From: Ceratopteris richardii
Lineage: Eukaryota > Streptophyta > Polypodiopsida > Polypodiales > Pteridaceae
Direction of reading: 5' to 3'
Assembly: GCA_020310875.1 (NCBI GenBank)
Contig: CM035435.1
Span: 65,216,336-65,280,335 of the forward strand
DNA length: 64,000 nt
The translations under genes were made by a program, and so were the position numbers. This document shows positions 30,940-40,413 of the stretch, in pieces; position 1 is the stretch's first letter; every line of letters starts with the position of its first letter. The notes under the pieces are model-generated. The model was not told where the DNA came from. It saw nothing but the letters and a program-made list of their open reading frames with translations, and ran no database searches.

Positions 30940-32474
30940 TTAGCACATGTCCATGTGATATTTTGGAGCTTTTGTGTGGACGTCTAGGCCTAATCGTCGT
31001 AACTTATTTCTTCTGATGCGCTCTCTCGCCTCTGCTTGTGCTTCTTCTCTAACCCTTAACTCCTCTTCTTTTCGCTTCGTGGCAGTGGTGAGTCTCATTA
31101 GCATTTCCTCTGTAAGCGGTTCTTGATATAACTTGACTCGACAACCACTTATATAGTTCGGCAAGATATGACCTTCTAAAGTGGCCAATTGAACTGCACC
31201 GCTAGTGGAAATTCTATTAATGATCATGGGTCCATATCCTCTCTTTTCCAAATTACGGGCATGTTGCTTTAGTGTATAAACCAACACTAGGTCTCCCTCT
31301 TTCAAGCCTTTATCCTTGATATGTGCATCAAAGTATACCTTTTGCCTTTTCTTTGCAGCATAGATGCCTGCTGCTGCTCGTAGCCTTGTCTCACCTAAGC
31401 GTTCTAAATCAAAGATCCTCGAGGATAACTCGTGTCCATTCCAATCATGCTCTTGTGCTACTTTTAAAGTTGGGATTAGGAAATCCAATGGTAGCACAAC
31501 ATTTTGTTCGAAGACCATCTGAAATGGGGTGGCATTGAGTACCGTTTTATAGGCAACTCGATAAGCCCAAACAGCATGGTGAAGTTGTTTGTCCCAATCT
31601 GAGCATTTGTTATTTACGAGTTTTGTCAATACGTTACATAGGATCTTATTGGTGCTCTCGGCTTGTCCATTAGCTTGTGGATGATAGGGGGCAGACTTCT
31701 TATGTATCACCAAGAATTCTTGGAGAAGATTTTCAATGACTTCATTCAAGAAGTGTGTGCCTCTATCACTTACTAACTCTATTGGTAATCCGTATCTCGT
31801 GAACACATTCTCAAATAAGAACTTCGCTGTAGTTTGAGCATCATTCTTTGTTGTGGCTTTGACTTCTACCCACTTTGTAAGGTAGTCTGTGGCTACAATA
31901 ATGTACTCTACATGGGAGTTTCTAGCTGGGGGGTTAATAGGACCTACAAAGTCTATACCCCATTTTGAAAATGCACGCCCTCCCATCATTGGCCTCAAAG
32001 GCATCTCATCTTTTCGAATTGGGTATTGGGCACGTTGACATGTGTCACATTTCTTCACATAGGTATGTGCATTCATATGAAGAGTGGGCCACCAAAGTCC
32101 TGAGAATAGAATAGACTTGATTACTCTGTCAGGCCCAAAGTGTCCACCTGCCACACTGCTATGTGCAGTTTCTAAGACTCTCAAATAATCTGATTCATGA
32201 ACGCACAATCTTAAATAACCATCTTTGCCTCTTCGGTATAGGTTATCACCTACTAAGGCATAGTCTTTGGCCTCTAGCTCCATGCTTCGTTTCTTGCTAG
32301 ACTAGCCTCCTTTGGTAAGGTTCCTGATCTCATGAATTCTACCAATGGAGCACTCCAGTCTGGAATTAATGATAAGTGATAAAGGGTGGCATGCTCCACT
32401 GGGGGTCGCTCTTTGCACACAGGACAATTCTTAATCCACTCATGTATTTCTTTGCCCATGCTAGGCCAATACAC
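30940..32474 (-). CDS. pol: Element F pol: integrase
   Basis: The main open frame (30940-32283, 447 residues) carries the zinc-binding domain (HSSVAGGHFGPDR and VKKCDTCQRAQYP). The catalytic core follows (FSKWGIDFVGPINPP, IIVATDYLTKWVEVKATTKND, LVSDRGTHFLNEVI, YHPQANGQAESTNKI), then the C-terminal domain (GDLVLVYTLKQHARNLEKRGYGPMIINRI) and a basic tail (KREEELRVREEAQAEARERI). The stretch 32274-32474 holds an upstream domain with MYWPSMGKEIHEWIKNCPVC. The core shows the D,D-35-E layout in one continuous frame. Confidence 0.9.
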
Positions 32475-32524
32475 TCCTAAACATTTTAGATTTTGCAGTG
32501 TTCGTTGTTTAGAATAGTGATTCC

Positions 32525-35374
32525 CTAGAAACCTTCATGGGCTTGTTGTAACCAACTACAATGCTCATCATCCTCGACACAACAAGCTAGAACACCTTCT
32601 GTATCTTGTTTATACATGCTTCCTGCCAATATTTGATATTTTTGTGATTTTACAATTTCATCTTTTTTTGTTTTTACATTCTTATTTGCGGGTCCGAAGG
32701 TTAGGACTGGTACCAACTTATTTGCCCATTTAGGAACAACTTCTAGATTGAACAGATAAGCATCGGGCAATTCATCAGACACTCCTTGCGGTGGCTCTCC
32801 TGAAGTGATGCAAGAAAGGTGATCCGCTCTGAGGTGGGTCTTACCTTGCCTAACAACCACTTCAAAGTCATATTCCATTAGTAAGAGGAACCATCTTACT
32901 AAGCGTCCTGTATTGCACGGTTTATTGACCAAGTATAATAAAGCTTGATGATCAGTGAAAAATTTGAACTTGCTGGCCAATAGATAGTGTCTAAACTTCT
33001 TTACGGCATATACCATGCCTAAACCTTCTCTTTCGGTTGTGGTGTAGTTTCGTTCAGCTGCGTTCAATTGCCTACTAGCATATGCTATAGGCAAATCTAA
33101 ATTTCCTTCACCGGTTGGTTGTGACAACACACATCCTATTGCATAATTGGATGCATCCACGTGTACATGGAATGGCTTATTCCAATCAGGAGTGGTTAGT
33201 ATCGGTGCTGTGCACAAGCGTCTCTTCAGCTCATTGAAGGACTTCTTGCATTCGTCGTTCCACTCAAAATTTGTCAACAAGGCATAAAGAGGTTTAGCTA
33301 TAATTGCATACATGTGAATAAACCTACGGTAATATCCACAATGGCCCATGAAGGCTTGTATCTCTTTAACATTCCTTGGCCTCGGCAACTCCGCTATGGC
33401 TTTTACCTTGTCCTCATCTATTGATATTCCATTCTTAGATACAATGTGACCTAAGATTTTACCTTGACGTACCATGAACACGCACTTCTCTGGGTTCAGA
33501 CACACTCGATATTCTCTACACTTGTTGAAGATCTGTCTGAGCTCAGGGATGTGGTATCTTCGCTCTTGGGAATGAGCACATAAATCATCCACATACACTT
33601 CTAAGCTCTTTCGCAAGAACTCTTTGAGGACATGACACATGAGCCATTGAAAGGTTGCAGGTGCATTGGTGAGCCCACATGGCATCACCCGAAATGCAAA
33701 GATCCCCCATTCTGTGGCAAAAGCTGTCTTGTGTTGATCTTCTGGGGCAATGGCTACTTGGTTGTAACCTGAAAATCCATCAAGGAAGCTATAAACTTCC
33801 TTGCCTGCAACACGCTCCAATAAATGTTCAGTGATTGGAAGTGGATAACTATCTCTTATCGTGGCGGCATTAACTTTTTTTAGGTTAATACACACACGTA
33901 ACTTTCCATTCTTCTTGGGCACCACTACAATGGGAGACACCCATTCAGTATGCTCAATCTCATAGATGAATCCAGCTTCAATCAATCTATCAATTTCTTC
34001 TTTTATTTTGGCTGCATAAGTGTCATTATATGTGTAGGGCTTATGTTTGGTGGGCTTGGCATCTGCTATCATGGGAATCGTATGAGAACAAATTTTCGGA
34101 TCTACTCCCTTCAAGTCTTTATAGTGCCATGCAAACACGTCCCTATATTCCCTTAACAAGGCTACCAACTCTACTTCCTCTTCCTTACTTAGGTCATCTC
34201 CTATGTATGTACATCTCTCTTCGTTATCTTTGATGGTGACTACAATTTTTTTGGTCTTTTCTTTGTTATCATATGCTTCTCCTATTGTGGCCTCTCTCTT
34301 AGGCATTCGTACCAAAATTTTTCGTTCCTCAACTTCATATTTTTTGAAATTTTCTGGCACTTCAAACAATTGCTCTTCCTCTCCTTGTTTCACTACTTTT
34401 CTTTTCGTTTGCTTTTGACGACCTTCACTCCCATCCTTTGAATTTACCGTTTTTATGCTTGTGAGAGGTTCTTCTTCTTTTTGTGTACATACTCCTATGT
34501 CCTCTAGATAGTGCTCTTCTGAAATAAAGCAACTATCCATCACAATGGATTCTAGATCATCATCGTTCTCTTCTTCTTTTATGACATCACTAGAGTCACA
34601 TTCTTCTAGCAAGGGTTGACACATGAACACTGAAATATCATATCCCTCCTCATCACAATGAGGTGTCCATTGTTCTTCATTGACAACAATGTCCATGGTG
34701 GCTAGGATTTCTGCCCAACCATGAGGCTCAAATTCCTCATCTGGAAATATCATCGGGGTATAGGCTAGGTCTCGAACTGGTCTATCTCCTTGAGAAGTTC
34801 CTTTTTCTCTTGCCTTTAAGCATTTTTCCTCTTCCTTTGCGACCTTGCACATCCACAAATGAGTATCTTCATGCATCCAGGATGTATCAGATGAACTCTT
34901 AGAATGCACAGAGATTGAATCTTCTTGATCCTTGTGGATAGGATTCCACTGTAAGGGTGGTACATCTCTGAAGGTGTAATCCTTCAAATTGACCTTGGTT
35001 GTAACCCCTAAGCATTGCAAGTATAAGGAGTTGGTTCCCCAATCCTGTACAACTTGCAGTTGTCGTAGGAAGGGTCTTCCTAGGATGATCTCGTAGACAT
35101 TATTTTTCCCAAAGTCACATATAGCAAATGTGTGTTCAAACTCTACACCACAAGTGGTTAGAGTTATCCCTTCGAGCAATCCTAGAGGTCTTTCAAAGTG
35201 ACCGTTGGCCATTTGAAGCGTCATTCTAGTTGGCCTTAATGTGGGCTTGCCCCATCGCTTCCACAAGGAGGTGGTTGCAATAGCAGCACCAACACCTGAA
35301 TCTATGATTGCTTTGGTTGTGTAACCTTGGTAGGTGATGGGAAGATAAGTATTGCCTTCTTCACCTTCACTCAT
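32525..35374 (-). CDS. pol: Element F protease, reverse transcriptase and RNase H
   Basis: A 949-residue open frame. It begins with protease: AIIDSGVGAAIATTSLWKRW near residue 22 and YEIILGRPFLRQ near residue 93. A long acidic linker runs to about residue 430. Reverse transcriptase shows EWVSPIVVVPKKNGKLRVCI, KKVNAATIRDSYPLP, FLDGFSGYNQVAIAPEDQ, and LEVYVDDLC (about residue 598). RNase H follows: HVHVDASNYAIGCVLSQP, NYTTTEREGLGMVYAVKKF, TDHQALLYLVNKP and KTHLRADHLSC. It ends in a short linker toward the integrase. The enzyme set copies the element genome in cytoplasmic particles. Reverse transcriptase is about 85-90% identical to A's by eye. Confidence 0.92.
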   Translation of the reverse strand: MSEGEEGNTYLPITYQGYTTKAIIDSGVGAAIATTSLWKRWGKPTLRPTRMTLQMANGHFERPLGLLEGITLTTCGVEFEHTFAICDFGKNNVYEIILGRPFLRQLQVVQDWGTNSLYLQCLGVTTKVNLKDYTFRDVPPLQWNPIHKDQEDSISVHSKSSSDTSWMHEDTHLWMCKVAKEEEKCLKAREKGTSQGDRPVRDLAYTPMIFPDEEFEPHGWAEILATMDIVVNEEQWTPHCDEEGYDISVFMCQPLLEECDSSDVIKEEENDDDLESIVMDSCFISEEHYLEDIGVCTQKEEEPLTSIKTVNSKDGSEGRQKQTKRKVVKQGEEEQLFEVPENFKKYEVEERKILVRMPKREATIGEAYDNKEKTKKIVVTIKDNEERCTYIGDDLSKEEEVELVALLREYRDVFAWHYKDLKGVDPKICSHTIPMIADAKPTKHKPYTYNDTYAAKIKEEIDRLIEAGFIYEIEHTEWVSPIVVVPKKNGKLRVCINLKKVNAATIRDSYPLPITEHLLERVAGKEVYSFLDGFSGYNQVAIAPEDQHKTAFATEWGIFAFRVMPCGLTNAPATFQWLMCHVLKEFLRKSLEVYVDDLCAHSQERRYHIPELRQIFNKCREYRVCLNPEKCVFMVRQGKILGHIVSKNGISIDEDKVKAIAELPRPRNVKEIQAFMGHCGYYRRFIHMYAIIAKPLYALLTNFEWNDECKKSFNELKRRLCTAPILTTPDWNKPFHVHVDASNYAIGCVLSQPTGEGNLDLPIAYASRQLNAAERNYTTTEREGLGMVYAVKKFRHYLLASKFKFFTDHQALLYLVNKPCNTGRLVRWFLLLMEYDFEVVVRQGKTHLRADHLSCITSGEPPQGVSDELPDAYLFNLEVVPKWANKLVPVLTFGPANKNVKTKKDEIVKSQKYQILAGSMYKQDTEGVLACCVEDDEHCSWLQQAHEGF

Positions 35375-35401
35375 GTCCCCTATTTTATCAAGAGGTATCT
35401 C

Positions 35402-36523
35402 TTAAACTTTCTCTTTAGAGCCTGCTTTTGGCGTTTTGGAATCAAGTTCGGGAACCTGATCCTTCACGTGATTCCATAGCTCAGGTTTTGCCTTGAGCAG
35501 CTCCTCTACCGTGAGATGACACTGAACCTTAGTGTTCTTCACGACGTCAGTGTTTCTTGGAACCACTGAGTCTTCATTTCTTACCACTATTGTGGGAGCT
35601 CTGATCTGAAGAGATTCAGATTCCCATGGGCCTGTGAACTGTGGCAACTCTTGTAAGGAATTAGATTCAAAATCTAATCGTTCATCTTCTTGTTGCTCTG
35701 TTTGGTCTCCATAGACAGACGGGATGTCTTGGGGAAACTGGTCATGAAGATCATCAATCTCAAGAATAGGAGGGGGGACATCCTTCTCCTTGGCCCATTT
35801 CTCTTCTTGTATTTCCCGCAAGAACTTTTGAGAGTGTTGTTCAATTGAAAGAGGCTCTCCATCATCTACAGAGTCAGGAACATAAACCTTCTTTGGTGAT
35901 GAGCTTTCTCTTTCAATAGTTTGTTGAGTCTGTGGAGGTAAAGAAACTTGTGGTTTATTTACCAACTGCTCTAATCGTTCTAGTAAGCCCTGGAAGTGCA
36001 AACCCGGTGTGATAGCATTCGTCTGATTGAATGATTGATTGGCCTCGAACATAGCTTGAGCTAGTTCCACCATTTTTATGCACATTTTTGTCCGTTCAAT
36101 CTCTAAATCTGCTCTAGGGTAGCTCTTGTCTAGGTTTGCAGGTGTTGGCCCTTCTTGAAGTCGAGCCTGGTATGCCTTGAACATCATGTCCAAGTCTTCT
36201 GGGGTTGGATCTGCAAGAACAGACCCTGATTGTGGTGGTCTATTTACACTGGTTGATGGGTGGGGATGAGGTGTTGTGGATGGAGTTTTGACCTGCGAGG
36301 GGCTTTGAGAGGCAATATCTTCTATTTTTGTTTTTGCATCTTTCAGGCTTTCTTCTAGTTCGGATAACTTTTTGGTCCACTTACGATTGGCCTTTTCTCT
36401 AGTATCCTTCCAAGTTCTTGTTTTCCTCTTACTAGGCTCTCCTGATTCACTTGGCTCTGATTGCTGAGCTAGTTTATCTTTCTGTAAGGCTTGTGCCCTG
36501 GTTACTGCATGTATAGGAGCCAC
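35402..36523 (-). CDS. Element F linker protein between gag and protease
   Basis: 373 residues, hydrophilic, starting MAPIHAVTRAQALQKDKLAQ. It matches the charged linker of A's zinc-knuckle/protease frame (for example VLADPTPEDLDMMFKAYQAR here versus VLADPMPEELAMWIQAYKAR in A, and HLTVEELLKAKPELWNHV versus TLTLEELLKVKPHLKEKL). A short coiled-coil-like stretch (KKLSELEESLKDAKTKIEDI) lies near residue 50. No enzyme motif. It probably joins the nucleocapsid to the protease in the polyprotein. Confidence 0.65.
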   Translation of the reverse strand: MAPIHAVTRAQALQKDKLAQQSEPSESGEPSKRKTRTWKDTREKANRKWTKKLSELEESLKDAKTKIEDIASQSPSQVKTPSTTPHPHPSTSVNRPPQSGSVLADPTPEDLDMMFKAYQARLQEGPTPANLDKSYPRADLEIERTKMCIKMVELAQAMFEANQSFNQTNAITPGLHFQGLLERLEQLVNKPQVSLPPQTQQTIERESSSPKKVYVPDSVDDGEPLSIEQHSQKFLREIQEEKWAKEKDVPPPILEIDDLHDQFPQDIPSVYGDQTEQQEDERLDFESNSLQELPQFTGPWESESLQIRAPTIVVRNEDSVVPRNTDVVKNTKVQCHLTVEELLKAKPELWNHVKDQVPELDSKTPKAGSKEKV

Positions 36524-36855
36524 ATTATCACTACTGGAACTTGAATCCCTTGCTAGGCCTACTACATTAAGGGGTGTAACCTTTGAACACTAGAGGGATG
36601 CCCCGGACAATCTCTCAAGAGTTGTTCTTTGCCACATTCAAGACAAACAACTTGTATTGTGATGTTCTGCCCTTGTGTCAGAGATAGTGGGTGGGGTGAT
36701 TGTTGTCCTGGTATAGGTTGAGGTTGGCCATATCCTTCATGTTCATATGGTCTAGTTGTTCCTCGTGGTTCTGGAAATGGGCTATACCTAGGAACTTCTC
36801 TTCCTTGTTCTGTAGGAGGGTACCCATATGGTCTATAGTGGGGTGGTACAAATGG
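36524..36855 (-). other. Element F gag-linker junction
   Basis: About 330 bp of Pro/Tyr-rich coding-like sequence without a long open frame. It corresponds in position to the zinc-knuckle part of element A. Confidence 0.4.
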
Positions 36856-38297
36856 TCATGGCTGTCTATTCATTAGATAGTTTTCAGTGTTGTAGTTGGG
36901 GTACTTCGGCTCATTATAAGAGTACATGTTAGGCGCTTGAGTTGGTCGTCTAGCGTACGGGTAAGGTTGTGATAATCCTAATGCTTCTCGGTTGCAGACA
37001 TGAGATGGATGATCCCCACCGCAAAGTGTGCAACTTCCTAACATTGGAACTCTCAAGGGGGAGTTCTGGTAGTTCCTTTGTCCTTGTACTCCTAATTTCT
37101 TGGCCACAAACTCTGTCACTTCCTCCACATAACTCAAACTAGAAGTTTCATTGCTTATCATATCCTTTGACTTGGTATGAGCTTGTGTGATTTTGAGGTC
37201 CTCAGCTAAGTTGTCTTCCAAATCTACGCACTCCTGAAGACACTCACTTAGGGTTTGCAGTCGTTTTACGTATACTAAGACTCTCAATGTTCCATTGGTT
37301 AGACCTTCTAAAAATAGAGAGATCATTTTTTGCTGAGAAGGTCTCTCTGTCACAGGGCATCGGGTTACGTATTGCTTAAACCTTCGTGCTGCATTTTTTA
37401 CTGTCTCATTAGGAGCTTGTTTGAAACTATGTAGTAAGGATGACGAATTGTGCTTGATCCCTCGCTTAGTGAATTCCCAAATAAGTTCTTGGAAGAATTG
37501 TTCAATATGTTCAAAGCAACTTGGATCCAAGGATTGAGACCAGGTCAAGGCTATTCCTGTGAGGGTTAGCCCAAAGGATTCATATTGCATGAAAAAGTCA
37601 TCCACTTGCTCCACTCGCAACACCTGCTTGAATTCTGCAATGTGGTCGTAGGGTTCTCCTGTGCCATCGTAACGATTTCTCATACATTTGGCCAATTGGA
37701 TTGGTCTCAGTATTTTGTAGGGCTTTGGGGGTCGACTTATGATGGGATAAGCGGATTTTACTAGGTGTATTCCAGCTCCTACATCTTGAAGTGGTTCTGC
37801 CCTAAGGGTGGTTTTGTTCATATTTCCCATTCCCTGGCTAAATTGGCAATGGGGATTAATTCCTGGCATGGTGAATTGCTCATGTGGTCTATTGGGTATA
37901 CTACCTTGGCTCGTTTGTCCTAACATCACATTTTCGTTCTTTGCTGGGTCTCGAATGGGTTTTGTGAGCTTGTTGCTTGATCTTGAGCTAACTCTCCTCT
38001 TTCATTAATCTGATCAGGACTTTCAGTTACTACATATATCTGGTCCATCTTGTCCTTATAAACTCCACTTTCATACTTGACAGCTGGTCTTGGAATTATT
38101 TCAGATTCTGTGGTGTTTATCATTCTTGCTACTGTCCTCTGTAGACCATCAAGGTAGATGGGTATTCCTTGCAAGTTAGTGGATATATATTGAAGATACA
38201 TCCTATATTCCCCTTCCACTTTAGACATAAAACCTTCCTTAGGTATGGAACTATGCATGTCTTCAGAAACCAAGAGTCTCTCCCAGTTAAGTGACAT
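36856..38297 (-). CDS. gag: Element F gag
   Basis: Gag homologous to element A. The N-terminal stretch (37926-38297) contains EGEYRMYLQYISTNLQGIPI and YLDGLQRTVAR, like A's EGEYRTSLEYVNTNQNEIPI. The main stretch (36856-37929) carries the capsid domain: YDHIAEFKQVLRVEQVDDF, FGLTLTGIALTWSQSLDP, KRGIKHNSSSLLHSFKQAP and RRFKQYVTRCPVTERPSQQK. A knuckle CTLCGGDHPSHVC lies near residue 302. It would form the particle shell. Not one continuous frame. Confidence 0.82.
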
Positions 38298-38675
38298 TTC
38301 TGACTCACTTGTCTATGAACTCGACACGTAGTGTTAACCCCTGAGTTGTGAGTCCCTGACTTGGTTGTGCAGTTGACATTAGTTTCAAGTGATTTGGTAC
38401 TTTATCTATCTCTTCCTAAGTGTCTACTTGATCTTAGGTTCATAAGCCTTGTCTCCAAGTCCACAATTATCCTTTGACTTACTCAAAATCTTGTGGAACC
38501 CCTTGCTTCCTAATCCAACCTGAGGGTCAACCTGTTTTTGTTGTACTTCCCACGAGCTTTCTGACAAACCCAAGATCACTCCGAACGGATTTCGTATGAG
38601 AAAGTTATGCCAGTTCAGGGTTCTGGGGGTTAAAACAGGGAAACATGACCTCTCAGGAAATGCTTCAAACCAGAC
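38298..38675 (-). other. Element F leader between gag and array
   Basis: Non-coding leader with no recognised motif. The leader continues on the other side of the array (39301-39734), also without features. Confidence 0.5.
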
Positions 38676-39300
38676 GATACACGATACTTGACACAGAAAT
38701 AAGTCCACGATACTCGATACTTGGGATGTCACGATACACGATATTCGGTAGGTATCGCGAAAAAATCACGATACACGATACTTGGAAAATCACGATACAC
38801 GATACTTGATGTCCACGATACTCGATCTTTGAACCGGACGATACACGATACTTCACAGAAAACGATACTCGATACTCAGAGAACACGATACTCGATACTT
38901 CGTAAGTATTGCGATCAGGGATCTCACGATACTCGATACACGATACTTGGTCAACAAACACGATACACGATCTCTGGCAAGTATCGCGATCGGGCAAACA
39001 TGATACACGATCTCTGGCAAGTATCGCGATCGGGCAAACACGATACACGATCTCTGGCAAGTATCGCGCTTGGGCAAACACGATACACGATCTCTGGCAA
39101 GTATCGCGATCAGGCAAACACGATACACGATCTCTGGCAAGTATCGCGATCTGGCAAACACGATACACGATCTCTAGCAAGTATCGCGATCGGGCAAACA
39201 CAATACACGATACTTGTGAAGTATCGCGATACTCAACCGTAGGAGATCACGATACTTGTCAGGTATCGCGATACCTCAACCGTGGGAGAAACACGATACT
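38676..39300 (-). repeat. Element F leader tandem array with a 40-bp core
   Basis: The same sequence family as the array in element A (ACGATACACGATACTTG, AAGTATCGCGAT). Here its middle has become a regular 40-bp tandem: GATCTCTGGCAAGTATCGCG starts at 38969, 39009, 39049, 39089, 39129 and (with one change) 39169. Flanking units are irregular. It lies between the primer site and gag. Confidence 0.92.
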
Positions 39301-39734
39301 TGGATTTTTCAGAGTCCAAATTCAAAATTTTTTGCAAATATGTGTACCTTGTGTCCGCCTTGTCACTCCTATGTGTCTACAGATGCAAAATCTTCCTTCA
39401 AACCCACGATATTGCACTCATGATACTTGGCGCAGGTTTTGTCATGTCCGAGGCTGTTCACTCAGATTTTCAGCTATTTTGGTACTACTTCTTCAGCGCC
39501 TCTGTTCTGCACCCTCTCTGAGGTTCTTTGTCACATCCACAAGTAAAAAGCGAGGTGAATGTACTCTAGATAATGGAAAAGAACTGAGAAGATGAAGGTG
39601 GGTGGAGATGGTGATGATGATGAGGATGAAGGAGAAGAAAAACTCAAAAACTGAACTGAAAATGGTGATTTTTTTACCTTCCAACGTCGCTACTCTACGT
39701 CTTACCGTCACACGCTCGTCCTCCAAGCTCTCTC

Positions 39735-39750
39735 GCTGGCAACGGCGCCA
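39735..39750 (-). promoter_or_regulatory. Element F primer binding site (tRNA-Asp-like)
   Basis: The minus strand reads TGGCGCCGTTGCCAGC, seven bases inside the LTR. The first 13 bases match the tRNA-Asp complement as I recall it; the match then fails, so the primer tRNA is less certain than for element A. Confidence 0.7.
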
Positions 39751-39757
39751 ATTTTGG

Positions 39758-40408
39758 TGTCACTCTAGCACAATGGTGAGTACCAACGTGAGGAGCTTCA
39801 CCTCATAAATGTCAATCCGTGGAGACGTGAGGACCGGTATGAAGACCAAGAGCAAGTGAAGTGCACGTGCGTGAGTGAAAGCACACAAGCATGCACACAC
39901 ATACACACACACGTGCACAAGGTAAGAGCAAAGAGTGGAACAATGGAAGATCTTCGATTACCCAAGAAATCTCTTACAAAGCTGAAAATCTACAACAAGC
40001 TAACCCCCTAAAATGAGCTCTCCAGCCCTTTTTATAGTTTTTTGAGTGGTTTTGGCCCTGTCCAGACCTAGTGTCTGGCCTAGTTAAAAAATAGGTTCGA
40101 GGGCTTATTTGGGGGCTCAAACGGAGTGTAAAAATTATGAAAATCGGTAGGATGGTAGTTCTAATACTCCTCAAGCTCGAGGATTCCTCGGCTTGAACAA
40201 AATGGAGTTACAAAAATGGAGAATGGTATTTACAATGGTTTTTAGTGATGAAAATCACTATTTTTATAGGGATTTCTTCTGAAAATTTGACAGGTGCTTC
40301 TTGGAGCTCCCTACTTTCTCCTTGTTCTTGTGTGACTTGCTCCTTGTTCTTTTGTGTCCACTTTCTTGATGAACTTCCATGCTTTGTCCTTGACCTTGAG
40401 CTTCAACA
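39758..40408 (-). repeat. Element F 5' LTR
   Basis: 651 bp, ending GCTTCAACA followed by the GTGTC target duplication. A minus-strand TATA box CTATAAAAAG lies at about 40028-40037. Confidence 0.95.
40028..40037 (-). promoter_or_regulatory. TATA box in element F 5' LTR
   Basis: CTATAAAAAG on the minus strand, close to the plant consensus and correctly placed in the middle of the LTR. Confidence 0.55.
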
Positions 40409-40413
40409 GTGTC

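Larger units (their letters stand above)
27998..40408 (-). mobile_element. Element F: 12.4 kb Ty3/gypsy LTR retrotransposon related to A
   Basis: A minus-strand element with LTRs of 652 and 651 bp (27998-28649 and 39758-40408). It is flanked by target duplications GTGTC (27993-27997 and 40409-40413). Order on the minus strand: 5' LTR, primer site, leader with a tandem array, gag, linker, protease, reverse transcriptase, RNase H, integrase, second retropepsin-like domain, tail, polypurine tract, 3' LTR. It is clearly homologous to A in gag, protease, reverse transcriptase and the post-integrase protease, but has unrelated LTRs and no 3' coiled-coil module. The LTRs differ at about a dozen bases plus short indels (about 1.8%), the youngest pair here, roughly a million years at common plant rates. 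Whole in structure; a handful of coding breaks. Confidence 0.95.

Noticed and set aside
38960-39215. 40-bp-period repeat array resembling a CRISPR locus
   Set aside because: The units are tandem with nearly identical 'spacers', lie in the leader of a plant retrotransposon and have no cas genes. It is a satellite-like array.
38909-39595. 228-residue plus-strand open frame rich in DTRSLASIA-type repeats
   Set aside because: It is the translation of the tandem array of element F, which happens to lack stops in several frames; opposite in strand to the element's genes.
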